A stretch of DNA of 64,000 nucleotides from positions 1,464,816 through 1,528,815 of the forward strand of contig NMRA01000020.1 in NCBI GenBank assembly GCA_002633005.1. The letters are read 5' to 3'. This document shows positions 1 through 11,400 of this stretch, one piece after another. The notes under the pieces were generated by a model. The model made no database searches. It was given only the letters and a program-made list of their open reading frames with translations, and was not told the DNA's origin. Numbering within the stretch: the first letter of the stretch is position 1; each line of letters begins with the position of its first letter. The translations under genes and the position numbers were made by a program. The DNA comes from Phoronis australis (Eukaryota; Phoronida; Phoronidae).

Positions 1-528
1 GTATAAGAGGCGATGTTGATATAGACCGATTGAGACTGTAAAAAGACTTAATTAAATTGGGTGGCATTTTCCTTTAATAGCTTTTGTCATAACATCCTGG
101 TCTCTTGGAAGGAAATGATTAATTGCTTACATAAGGACCTTGTAGTTGTAAATCTAAAAAACGGATTGAAACAAAAACATGTTGATTAATGGGAGGGCTG
201 TATTCATTGTGGTTTCTATGAGGCAGGCATTGTTTTTTGAGGGCCTTTTGGATTTGCAAATAAATCATTTTCAGCAGTGCTAAAAGAAAAAAGATTTCAT
301 CTTGATTAATTTTTGCTGACTTGAGAGGGCAAAATATTGAGCAGTGTTTAATTAGTAACTTTGCACACTTGTAAATGGTTCCAAACATTTTTACATAAAT
401 TAGATTAGTTTCCAGTGGAGGAATGCATGCCTTTTCATCGTAATTAGACAGTTGTAGATTTTAGTATACATAAAAAATGTGACAAGCCATAGACTGTTTC
501 ACCTATGTTGTAATTGTTGTGTGCTCAG
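1..528 (+). other. Intron of the HDAC gene (upstream exons off the left edge)
   Basis: AT-rich, with no conserved coding block on either strand. It ends in a standard acceptor (GTGCTCAG at 521-528) directly before the first visible HDAC exon. Confidence 0.7.
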
Positions 529-3500
529 GAGCACCACAGGAATGCGGTTTAGAAGAGGGAGAGGGTTTCAACGTGAACGTGGCATTCGCTGGAAACTTGG
601 AGCCACCTATGGGCGATGCTGAGTATCTGGCTGCATTCAGGTTAGTGAGTGGGTGACGTTATAGCTTTTGAACAAAGGTCTAGCAGTGTTACTGAGTGCT
701 GAATGTATTATAAGCACAGTTGATAAAGTAACAAGGTTTTGCACTGGCTGCACACTCGCATTTTCCATACGGCAATCTTAACTGTTTGAAGGTTGAAGAT
801 TTAAACGATGGTTGTTCTCATACACAACATTGTTACGCCTCTATTGTCAGCCAAAAGACTAGATAGGTCGTGATACTTAACCTTGATTTGGAATTACGCA
901 GAAACCTTTATCATGCTGTACTATCCTCAGTGAATCAGTTGCAATAGCCCTTAACATTATATTTGATTCTTTCGTCTTTTGCAATAGCCCTTTACATTAT
1001 ATTTGGTTCCTTCTTGCCTTCTAGAACCATCGTGATGCCGATCGCACAGGATTACAACCCTGACATCATCCTGGTTTCGGCAGGCTTCGATGCTGCTGCA
1101 GGTCACCCTGCTCCATTAGGAGGTTACATGGTGTCTCCTGCGTGTGAGTAGACCAGTAAACACGTGTCTTCTAAAAGTTTGCACTTTAGGACAGTAGAAA
1201 TGCTGTACGCATCCTGGGCCAAGATTTCTCATGCCTGATAACCCATTGCCATCAATGTCAAGTTATACTTAGCATTTTACTGTTTCTTCCAACCTGTTAT
1301 GAGTCAGAAGAGCTGTGCACTAAGCAACTGTGACTCAGACAAGAATTGAACTGACCAATCACAAGTCAGCTCTGTACTGACCAATCGTTTCTGCAGAGCT
1401 CCTTACTAGCTAATCATGGGTCTGAAGAGCTCAGGGTCGACCAATCAAGAGACTGAGGAATTCAAAGGTTGTGTTAATCTGCAAGAAGTGCGAGTAAGAG
1501 GTTTATCAAATTCAGGATGGCCGCGTGTCAACTTCAACATTGACTTACAACATGTGTAATCAGAAAAATTTCTAACCAATATTGAGGAAATGAGTGATTT
1601 GAAGAAAAGCTGGACGATGGTTACTTCACTGGAGAGAACAACTGTGTTTTAAAAACTATATTTTTTCCAAAAATTATTCTATTGACTTCACTTTTCAATC
1701 ACCAGACCATTTCATACATGGTGTTGATAACATTTTTTTTAAGTTTATTAATTTTGGAAAATCAATCTTTAAATAATTAGTCCAAGATAGTGAGGATGAA
1801 GGATCAAAGTGTGAAATGTTATGTCATGTAATAAGGCTTTATGCTAACTTGGTTGAGAAGACTTTGTAAACAACTTTAACTTGTCGAAGCTTTATGAAGC
1901 TGAGGCAAGACCATGCATCAGTAAATTCATTGTTCATGGAGACAAATACTTGACATCGCTCGGTCTTTCTTCTCAGAAGTTGTTTAAAAATTGTACAAAT
2001 TTGGATGCTAGCATACTAGTCTGCATGTAACAATTAGGAAGCTGGTCAGACATTTAAGATAGAAAAAAATAAATAAATAATTTGTCAATGAAAAACTACT
2101 ATCTGATGTCATTTGAATTCACAGTGGACACCTCACTTCTTTGGTTACAATGTAGGATTTTACTTTGAGTATTGGCAACAAATTCATTTCTTTGTAAAAT
2201 ATAGATTTGTATCCGACCAGATCTTAAATCCTGGTATGCCTGTGTACTCACCAAGCGTGAGTTTGGAAGTTTTCTGTGTGACAAATAGAAGCAGAATGGG
2301 TACCATTCAAACATCTTTTTTATTCTCATCAGGCTTTGGTTACATGACCAAGCAGTTGATGACACTGGCTGAAGGACGGGTTGTCCTGGCCCTTGAAGGG
2401 GGCTACGACCTACCCTCTATCTGCGACTCATCTGAGGTATGTGTACAGGCATTGCTTGGCGACGAGGTCCCTTCTGTTCGATCAGATCAACTGAGCAAGG
2501 CACCTAATGAAGCTTGTGTCGATGTTCTACGTGAAGCAATCAAAATACAATGTAAGTAAATATCTAAGTTAAATAAAAGTTCTGGGGTTTAGAGATTTTC
2601 TGGTGGGCTAAGACTTCATATTACTTGTCCACCAATTTCAAAAACTGTTTATGCAGTGACAGGTTTCATAGAAACAAACTATTGCAGCACACTGGTATTC
2701 GATCTCTTTTCTGACCAACAAAGACACACATTTTTATCTTTCGGCGCAACAAGTGCTTACACAAATCTTTATTCATCATTGTTAATCCTGCTGAAGAGTA
2801 GACTCTTTCGTTTGCGGTAATGTCTAGAATATTTGGAGCACAATGTAATGGACGAGTGATTTTTTGCTTTTACCACAAAACATAAGTGGCACCACTAAAT
2901 ACTTCATTATTTATAAGGTTTATAACTAATCCACCTTCAAACGTTGTGAGAAGTTGTAGGCGTTCATAATTATTTTAGAAGCATCTCAAAAATGGAAAGA
3001 GATCAATTTTGGGAATTATTTTGTTTGAAGGTGTGGTAAGATTTTGCCAGATTTGTTATGTCCGTCTGAATGAAGGTTTGTTCCTTTAAACGTTTTGCGT
3101 CCTAGTGTTGCTGGTCCTTTATATAATGGTTTGTGGTTTGATTTATGTGTTGGTAAAGACATTTACACAGTTGTAGTGTTTTGAAAGGGAATTCGTAAGA
3201 ATCGGCCCAGTTGTTCTGTGCGTCCCATTATATTCTAGTGTAGTAGAACTAGACACAGGATAATATTTTATCAGTCTAAATCTTCCACTGAGCCCTTTTC
3301 CATGGATTTCTGCCTCTTCAGGTCGTTACTGGCCCTGTGTGGAGAAGTATGCCGCCACGGTGGGACAGTCTCACTCTCAGGCCATGAGCAGGGATCAAAT
3401 TGAGGTTGACACAGTTACTGCCATGGCCTCGTTGTCCATGAACAAGAAAAGGTATCAGATTTTCAAGTCTTGTTTAACATTGAGCTACTGAATTTATTAG

Positions 3501-3663
3501 TGACGTTCATTATCAAACTTTTTACATGTAGCGAAATTCATTACTATTTTTTGTACTTACAGACAGGATGTCTGCTAATCTCTAAGTACTTTAAATGCTT
3601 TTGTTTGTTAGGAACCTCTGCAGCATGTCGTCATCCGAGTCAGAACCCATGGAGGAGTCATGA
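529..3663 (+). CDS. HDAC4: Class IIa histone deacetylase, C-terminal part (five last coding exons; 5' end outside window)
   Basis: Exons 529-640, 1025-1143, 2333-2551, 3322-3451 and 3612-3663 join in phase with GT..AG introns and give about 209 residues ending at a TGA (3661-3663). Seen: the glycine-rich GFNVNVAF and [13 protein letters not shown] blocks, the [11 protein letters not shown] block whose Asp (1089-1091) is a zinc ligand in this family, [18 protein letters not shown], and a tail with [12 protein letters not shown] followed by SESEPMEES. The last two match the CRM1 export signal and the EEPMEEE-type C terminus of HDAC4-class proteins. Known role: a nucleo-cytoplasmic co-repressor that binds MEF2 and NCoR/SMRT and is exported when phosphorylated. 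The N-terminal MEF2-binding and 14-3-3 regions are not in the window. Odd: Tyr (2404-2406) stands where vertebrate class IIa enzymes have His. The order of blocks and the tail exclude class I and class IIb enzymes. The symbol is the usual name for the invertebrate class IIa gene, not proof of one-to-one orthology. Confidence 0.95.
1144..2332 (+). other. HDAC intron between the GFDAAAGHP exon and the EGGYDL exon
   Basis: Starts with donor GTGAGTA at 1144 and ends with acceptor ATTCTCATCAG at 2332. An open frame runs through 2113-2332 into the next exon, but it has no HDAC similarity and is intronic. Around 1300-1440 short motifs such as GACCAATCA and AGAGCTC recur. Nothing else is recognised. 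Confidence 0.75.
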
Positions 3664-6600
3664 AGCGAGAACTGAGCGTGTAAGGAGACTGTGGGGGTGC
3701 TCAGCTGAATGTGCCAAGGGTCTTTGTGATGGTGTCAACAATTTGTCTCTGGGAAGAGTGGACCATACTTTGCAAAGTGTCACTGATCTCATTTTAGAGC
3801 ATGAGCGTGGCGGAACAAGATCAAGAGAGGTCATGAACCTTTAATGTGGGTGTGGGTCATAAGGAGGCCATGGTTGGTTTGCGGAGGTTTTCTGTTATGA
3901 AGCAACTTACGGAAAGCTAGTAGTATGCCACTCAACAGGTCTCATACACCGCGTGTATGTATGTGTGGTCCTTTGGGCATGCGTAACTATGTACAGAAAA
4001 GACGGGTACAGCTGTTGTCAAGAGATATTCCAATTTGATCACAGTTTAATGGAAATTGTGATCTTAGCGTAACCGTTATTGACACAAGTGGTTGACTGCA
4101 ATTTGTTCATTGCTGTGAGACTTTGTCAAAATGAACAAATATTTTTTTTATTTTTTTTTACGTAACAACTGGGGCCCTCTCGAGGTGCGAAGGAAAACCT
4201 GGTCCTGTTGGAGCGTACATGTGGTTGAATCCTGTGGAATTGCACTGTTTTGTGACACTATTTCGACTGGCCCAATAAGATATACTGGAGTACAAAGACT
4301 ATCCATTTTGAAATAGGCTCCCTTCTGTGCCAAATGGGTTATTGATAAATGGGTGAAAACTGGTAAGGAAAAACGCGAAAGACCCACTGTTGATTTAGAG
4401 TCAAGTGAAATATGTCTTGTACAGTCTTAATTATGTTCTAAAAAGGTGTTGATGTAAATACAACTGTCTGTGTCACAAGGCTATGAGTGGTATCACTGAT
4501 CGTCTTGTTGAATAGCGATGTGTTGCCAAAAAGGGTTTGGCTGAGATTACTGCCATACTTTGTTGTTGTTACAAGAAAGCAATTTCCTGAGTCGGTGCTG
4601 GTTCACTCGAGGAGAATGGAAAATATTAATATACTTTACTGTAGGATGTTTCATGCAGTTGAGCCACAGTTCACGCCAAAAATAATCGTACAAAGTGACC
4701 CAGAATTCCCTGTCATGATAGCCGAGTGCAAGCGTAATTCACCATCAGACTGGTTGGAATTACGGGGAAATTTTATTTCATCTGATTACTGTGGCGTGTA
4801 CATTAATCGCAGTTCTCGCTGATTTTTCGTAACGGTATTCAAATGACAAAAAATCCTTAATTTTGGATTCTAAATTTTTCATCTTAAACATAAGTATTTC
4901 TTATTTTGATGAGAACGTAATCATAATAATTTTAATGTAAATTTAAGCCTTCTTGAATAAAGAAAATGCTTTTTGTAAAGAAAGAAAAATGTTCTCATAA
5001 ATCAAATTCACTTATTTGGCGAGTTTGATTGTATCCAATTCAAGGAGTTGTCCTGATTTAAGGAATTTGTGTTATCTGTCACACTGTTCAAATGTGAGGA
5101 CTGCTAAAGAATTTTGTGCTTCAGTGGCTGGTGGTTTAGTGTGATTGACAATCGGGGACTCGGAATCCATTGGGTGGCGCTAGTGAGGCAAGGGTGCTAC
5201 ATGTATAAATGCATGAATTTAGGTAGCCAGGTGGAACCTTTGACCTGCAGATGCTCCTTTGCTATTGACCTACTTTCTGCTCTCAATTTATTCAGATGTT
5301 GAAAAGAGGGGCCGTTATTCGTTAGCACAACCCAGTAATATGAAGTTGACCGTTGTCCTGTTGGCAATTGAAAATGAAAAGATTTGTTTTTGTTGCAGTC
5401 TTTCATCTAGATATCAGTGAAGGTATTGTTTTACAAGAAAGTTGGTGAGCTGAAATATTGTCGAGTATTACTTATTGTATCCACTTTGTGCACAGAAACA
5501 AGCTAGAAGTTGTCTTTTTAGGAACAAGAGAGAGTGCATTTTGAAGTAATAATTTGTGTTGTTTTGATAACTGTTGTAGCTAATATTTCTGGCTGGTATG
5601 TCTTGACAGTAACGTTGTCTTTTTGAGAATCTTGTTGACGCCATGTTTGTTTCAGTTGGTCTCCTCTATTTTTGCTGAGCAGTTCTTTTCTGACCAAGTA
5701 AAGGAATTCTGTCATTATTTGATGGCGTTTGTGTATGATTTGACAAGAAGGAAATATGCTGTTTTTTGAGGAACAAAAAGTTGCAAAACTTGATGGCAAA
5801 TGCTCTTGTATGTTGTTGTTCATAGGCGGTGTGTTGGACGAGGCTCTATGGTTAGATAACACACCCTTGTATATTAATAATTGTTGCCAAGAAATGCTTT
5901 ATATTTTTAATAGTATTGTTGATCCCAGTTGCGGGAAGAGTATATTTTGATGAACTTGAGAGATTACATCTAGATTTCTATGTAACGATTGAGAAGTTTG
6001 AAAGTTGACGGAAGGTGTGCTGGAGTGTTTCATGTCGTGTTCAGGTTTTCTTGGAAATAACTTTGATTTTGAGGAAGTATTTTGAGAAACCTCTGAATGC
6101 TGGACAATTTTTTGGAAATTATGCGACTTGTTGAAGTGATCAATAGAAATCGTGATATTCAATGTACAAAGTTTGAACAAGCTTGTAGATTTTAGGAGCT
6201 GTGCGAAGCTCGGCATTTCTGCTGAATTGTACTTTTTACGATTGGTTCAAGATGTAATGTGCAAACTGGACACCTTGAATAGCAAGATGATGGTGAAATT
6301 TATTCCTCGTTTTCAAACCATGTTTTCCTCCCAACATCATCTTTTAGTTTGTTTCAACAATTTATTTGGTCAGGGCATCTTAAAAGGTGGTCCAAGTTTG
6401 CAATAGAGATAAAGCTACCACGCACCCGACTTCTGCCAAAAGACTTACTTGATTCGTACCACTTCTATAAAATTGGTCTCTTAATTGTTCATTTCTCAGA
6501 AGTGACTTCTGGGCTTAGGGCAAACTGATAACGGTTTAGTGCTGCTGACCATGGTCACTGCATAAAATGACCCGTTGTGTCCATTTAACTTATCAAACCT

Positions 6601-8113
6601 GTTCTTCAGTACTAGTAAACTGATATTTCTTCCCGAACCCAGAAATCACAACTTCTGATCTGAGCCTGGAACAATTTGAGATGTGTGACAAGTGGTTAAA
6701 GTAAAAAAATGATTTTTTGACAGAAGTCGAAGGCGGCGTAACTTGATCTGATTTTAAGTATATTAATTAATAAGATGGCATAGACTATGAAACTACCTTT
6801 TTGTATTTTGAATATGTATTTTTGAAGAACTGTTGAATATGTGTGCCAGTTTCCAGTTGAATTGTGAAAGTTGAGGTAATATCAATATTTCACAGATGAT
6901 GTTTTAAATTTAAATTGATATATTATTATTATGATCCGTATCCATGAAATATTGACTATCAAAATTTTCCAATTTTAGATTGAACATAGAATTTTCAAAA
7001 ATTAAATTAATATTCCAGGCGTCAGTATTCATTTTCAAAATGAAAATTGAACTGGAAACCCGCACACGGATCTTGTTGTCTTTTAAATGAAAATTAGTTT
7101 CACATGCCTTGCCAGTGTACCTGAACTGTTGCTATTCAATGTGTCGAGACTGCATTTTTTGATTGGGTACTTCCCAGGTTTTGTGACTGGACGTTTCCCA
7201 GTATTGGCACCAGGCTATATGGTTACTTGAATGTTGTTTTGATTGTCACTGGTCTACGTCACAAAGAGAATACAGATCATTCAATGTCACACAGTCTTGA
7301 TAAATTTTTCGCAATGTCGAGGGTCCTAAGAAACGCAACCATGGATGTAGGATTTGACTTCAATTGCTTTGATTCTCATTTGGCAAAGGACAGTTTTAAC
7401 TGTCTTAGTCATAAACATGTGAGCTCAGCTGTCTGCATCAAGTGAACAGCAAAGCAAAATGCTGACTGACCTGTGAACTAGGATGACCTTTCCAATAAAC
7501 TGTAAATGTAGCACACAATTACAATGACCCAGCAAGAGATTTGTTTGAAGGCAATGCAATAATTAACTTTGATTGGCTAACAAAGGAAATCAGCTATGAA
7601 GCACATAACTCACCTCACCTGGATACTACAAGGATATATGCATGCCAGGTGAGACATTCACTTCAATACCTTGCAAGACAAAATCCATGGTTCCTTTTTG
7701 CGGCATACATGGGCTATGAGCTGAGGTCATTTACAATTGAGGCGCATAGCTCTCTGTCTGACGGAACTCGTGTAAGATTACAAAGACCAATTTCGACATC
7801 TTTTTGATGCCAACATAAAACTAAAGTTGGTTTTCTATGAAATTTATTAATATTTAGACATTTTCCCATCAAAAGGATCCGTAGCTTGCAAAATGATATT
7901 TGACTCGCAAAAAATTAAATTCATAATCATAAATTAATATCACTCAGTTTATTCAAAACGACTTGAATTCGCTCGATTACTAACATCCCATGGTAAAGGG
8001 TGACTATGTCTAGAAGAGGCTACCTGCAAAAATTAGCAACAACCTTTGAAGGAATGCTAATTATTCACTCTCATTCGTTCAAACGTAATGACCTTTCATC
8101 GCCACCGAGTAGT
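3664..8113. other. Convergent 3' region: HDAC 3' UTR and intergenic spacer to HAGH
   Basis: This 4.4 kb follows the HDAC stop and faces the 3' end of the minus-strand HAGH gene. It has no recognisable exon. Frames such as 4487-4822 (111 codons) have no family resemblance and no splice context. A poly(A) signal at 4956-4961 may end the HDAC transcript. A second AATAAA is at 7494-7499, so a much longer 3' UTR, common for class IIa HDACs, is possible. Confidence 0.5.
4956..4961 (+). terminator. Candidate poly(A) signal of the HDAC transcript
   Basis: AATAAA about 1.3 kb after the HDAC stop, in AT-rich DNA with T-rich stretches soon after. Transcript evidence would be needed to choose between this and the AATAAA at 7494-7499. 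Confidence 0.4.
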
Positions 8114-8119
8114 TTTATT
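8114..8119 (-). terminator. Candidate poly(A) signal of HAGH
   Basis: TTTATT on the plus strand reads AATAAA on the minus strand, 282 bases beyond the HAGH stop. An ATTAAA variant lies nearer at 8174-8179 (minus). Either would give a 3' UTR of 220-290 bases. Confidence 0.45.
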
Positions 8120-8400
8120 AATATTGATCTTTATCTTTACAATTTCAATGGATTAGATATTGACGTTTTCATGTTTAATCTGTAATAAGACTAGTTGAGT
8201 GATAAAACTACATAATTGTTACCTGTATTTCATTACATCCAGCCAGCAGAAATAACGAATAGTGCTAATGGCACACCTATGAAATTTTGACCCGGTATAG
8301 TCCAAATGTATGGAAACCAATCACTGTGGGTCACTCGCAGTTTAAATAGCACTGTTTCCATGGCAACCACACAGGCATGCGAGGAGTTTGCGCAATAAGA

Positions 8401-11400
8401 TCACTTTGCCTTGAAACTATCTTTCATCTTTCTCATGATTCCCATAACATTGACTGGGTTGGTTGACTTTGCACAAGACTGGATGGAAGGCTCTCTGCAA
8501 GCAAACTAAGCAATTACAACAAACGAACATTTAAAAGCGTGCCTTCAGTCACAAAAATTAACTTGATTTTAGACTATTATCATCAAAATGAGCTGTAACA
8601 AGCATTTTCAAAAGTTAAGTCAAAGTTATCTTGCACTGATCTTTGATAACACAACCAATAAGAAGTGCATTCTGCCCACTCATGTGTAACCTCAGTGATC
8701 AAATACGGCACAAGGACACATTATTCTCACATAGAGGATTAGTAAGATCAATTTTATGATAAGCAAGACAGAAATATGACAGAAAACTGCCTTCATTGAT
8801 ATGTTCATTCATTGTCTGTCATTCATCAGTCGACTATGCAGACAAAATGGCCGCAACATGAATTGGGTCACAGCGCTATCTGGTGGGAGTGATGTCACAG
8901 ATGAGTCCAGAGTTCCTATTTAAGAAAGCAATGCTGTCACGCTGATTCAAAAAGATTCACTTTCGGATAAACAACTTCTCTGATGAGTTTCATCTCTAGT
9001 GTATAACTAAGTGTGCATCTGATACAATGAGATACACATAATTTGATAATCTATTGGCACGATTGTTTAGTTGCAATATTACACCAATGAAATAACACAG
9101 CAATAACAACAGTTTCGTCATGTAAAATATGACTGTCTACTTCGTATAAAATATGACTGTCTACTTCATGTAAAATATGACTGTCTACTTCATGTAAAAT
9201 ATGACTGTTTACTTCATGTAAAATATGACTGTCTACTTCAAAAACTAACTTAAGCTGGAATCACAAGACATTCGCATGATCAATCACTACTGAGCAGAAA
9301 CTTTATTCCTAATATTGCGATATTAAACTACAGAATTGTAAATTCTGATACCCTACCTTCAATAAAGTACTTTTAGTTATGGGCTGAAAAAGCAACCAAG
9401 ACAGTGCCATTGTCCAGGGCACTTATTCGGAAACGCCTGTAGCCACTTTTCCAAAACAACTAATCATTTGTGTCTTAACTGAAAGACAGTATGTTTTATT
9501 CAGTTTTGCAAGCAAACTAGTAGGAAAATGCCAGAAATAACTAACAATACTATAATCATGATTAAAAAAGAGATAACAATGCCAACATTTTAGCACCCAT
9601 CAAAAAGTACCTCTTCATCTATGCACATGTCACATGTTTAATCTAGGTCTTTCAATGTTTTCACCTTTTGACCCACGAAGCCACACCTACCTGACTCTCA
9701 TAAAGGGGTTGACCTCAAGCTCCTCCCCAATAGTAGATGGGATTGTGGGTAGATGCTTCTGTCTCTGCGCCTGTGCCCACACCATCTTTTGTTGGAGGCT
9801 GGTATTATTAGGCTCCACGGAGAGAGCAAACTTGAAGTTGTTCACTGTGTACTCATGACCGCAGTAAACCCTCTGAAAAATGAATGGGTATTATTAGTAA
9901 TGAACACTGCAAGATTCTCCCCACACAGAACATGGAGAATCCTCATGGAAAGAGGACTTCAGGAACCGAGTGAAATACAGAAGGACAGAGACAAGAGATT
10001 ACGGAAAAATTACTTCTATTTAGGACACAATATGTAGGACAAAAGAATTTTCTTTGTTTAATATCTCAACAAAAATAAGTTTTCAGGAAATTTTACTATG
10101 CTTTTAACTCAGTTTGTACAACATAACTGTGGACAAACAACATTTGGTAAACTTTTGAACATTTGCAGCAATGTTGCATTAAAGTAAACTTTTGAACAAT
10201 TGCAGCAATGTTGCATTAAAGTAAACTTTTGAACATTTGCAGCAATGTTGCGTTAAAGTAAACTTTTGAACATTTGCAGCAATGTTGCATAAAAGCACCT
10301 GAAAAATGAAAACAGTAAATAAATTTCAGCACTCATTTATGGCAAAGGCATGCTTTCAGAAGTGGAAACTAAACTTGAAAATTTTAAGTTGCGTTTGCTG
10401 CAGGGGGTCCGAATCGATGATATTACATTACTATAAGCAGTTTTGGCCAGGCTCAGTTCTCAGTGCAGGCGTGTTGTTAGAATCGAAAATTACCAACACT
10501 ACAGTCAGCCACAGACTTCCATTCAATGTAACAAGGTAGTTAATTTTTTTGAAAGAATTAGTGATTTGTCACAGTTTTTGGAAACCCAGGTTTATTTTGT
10601 TTCAAAGTTACATACAGGCATGACTGTGTCACTTATACTGTTTACAGACCTATTTTCCACATAATGTAAATAAGACTCACTTCGTCAGAAAACAGTGCCA
10701 ATGTTACAATTTGTTAACAATGTTATGATCCAATAACTGAGAAACCTACAGAGAGAAATGCTGGTGTTAGGTACCCTCTGTGAGTACTTGTGATTTTTCC
10801 GACACTTGCAAAAAGGAATTGTGTGAAACAAAAAACATAAAAAAACTGGTGCAAAACATTTTTAGGTGCAAGACGACAAATACTTATGTTTATTTCTAAA
10901 CCTGGCCAAGCAGCTATTCTGTAGAGTTAAGATCTCATGTCACGCTAACAAAGAGCTTAAGGAGCAACATTTCAATATGACAATGAAGAGTTGGCCTACC
11001 GTCTCAGGTGGAAGAGCAGCCAAGTGACCAACCAAGGCATCGTACATGTTTTGTGGGGTGCCTTCAAAGAACTTGCCACATCCCCCAACAAACAACGTGT
11101 CACCTTGAGAGGGAAAGAGCAATACATTTAGTACAAAATAAATAGAACATACAGTTTGTACACTATAAATAGAACATGCACAGTATACATAGATCATAAT
11201 AATTAGTACAGTAATAGAGCTTTACAATTGGTACAATAATAGAATATTACAGTTAGTACACTACGATTAGCACATTATATATACAGCATTACAGTTAGCA
11301 CACTATATATAGAGCATTACAGTTAGCACACTACATATAGAGCATTACAGTTAGCACACTATATATAGAGCATTCCAGTTAGCGCACTATATATAGAGCA

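Noticed and set aside
2113-2332. In-frame open reading upstream of the EGGYDL exon
   Set aside because: Intronic read-through with no HDAC similarity. The acceptor at 2331-2332 and the codon split with the previous exon fix the exon start at 2333.
3470-3844. A 124-codon frame overlapping the last HDAC exon
   Set aside because: It reads the exon in another frame. The HDAC frame ends SESEPMEES at 3663, matching the class IIa tail.
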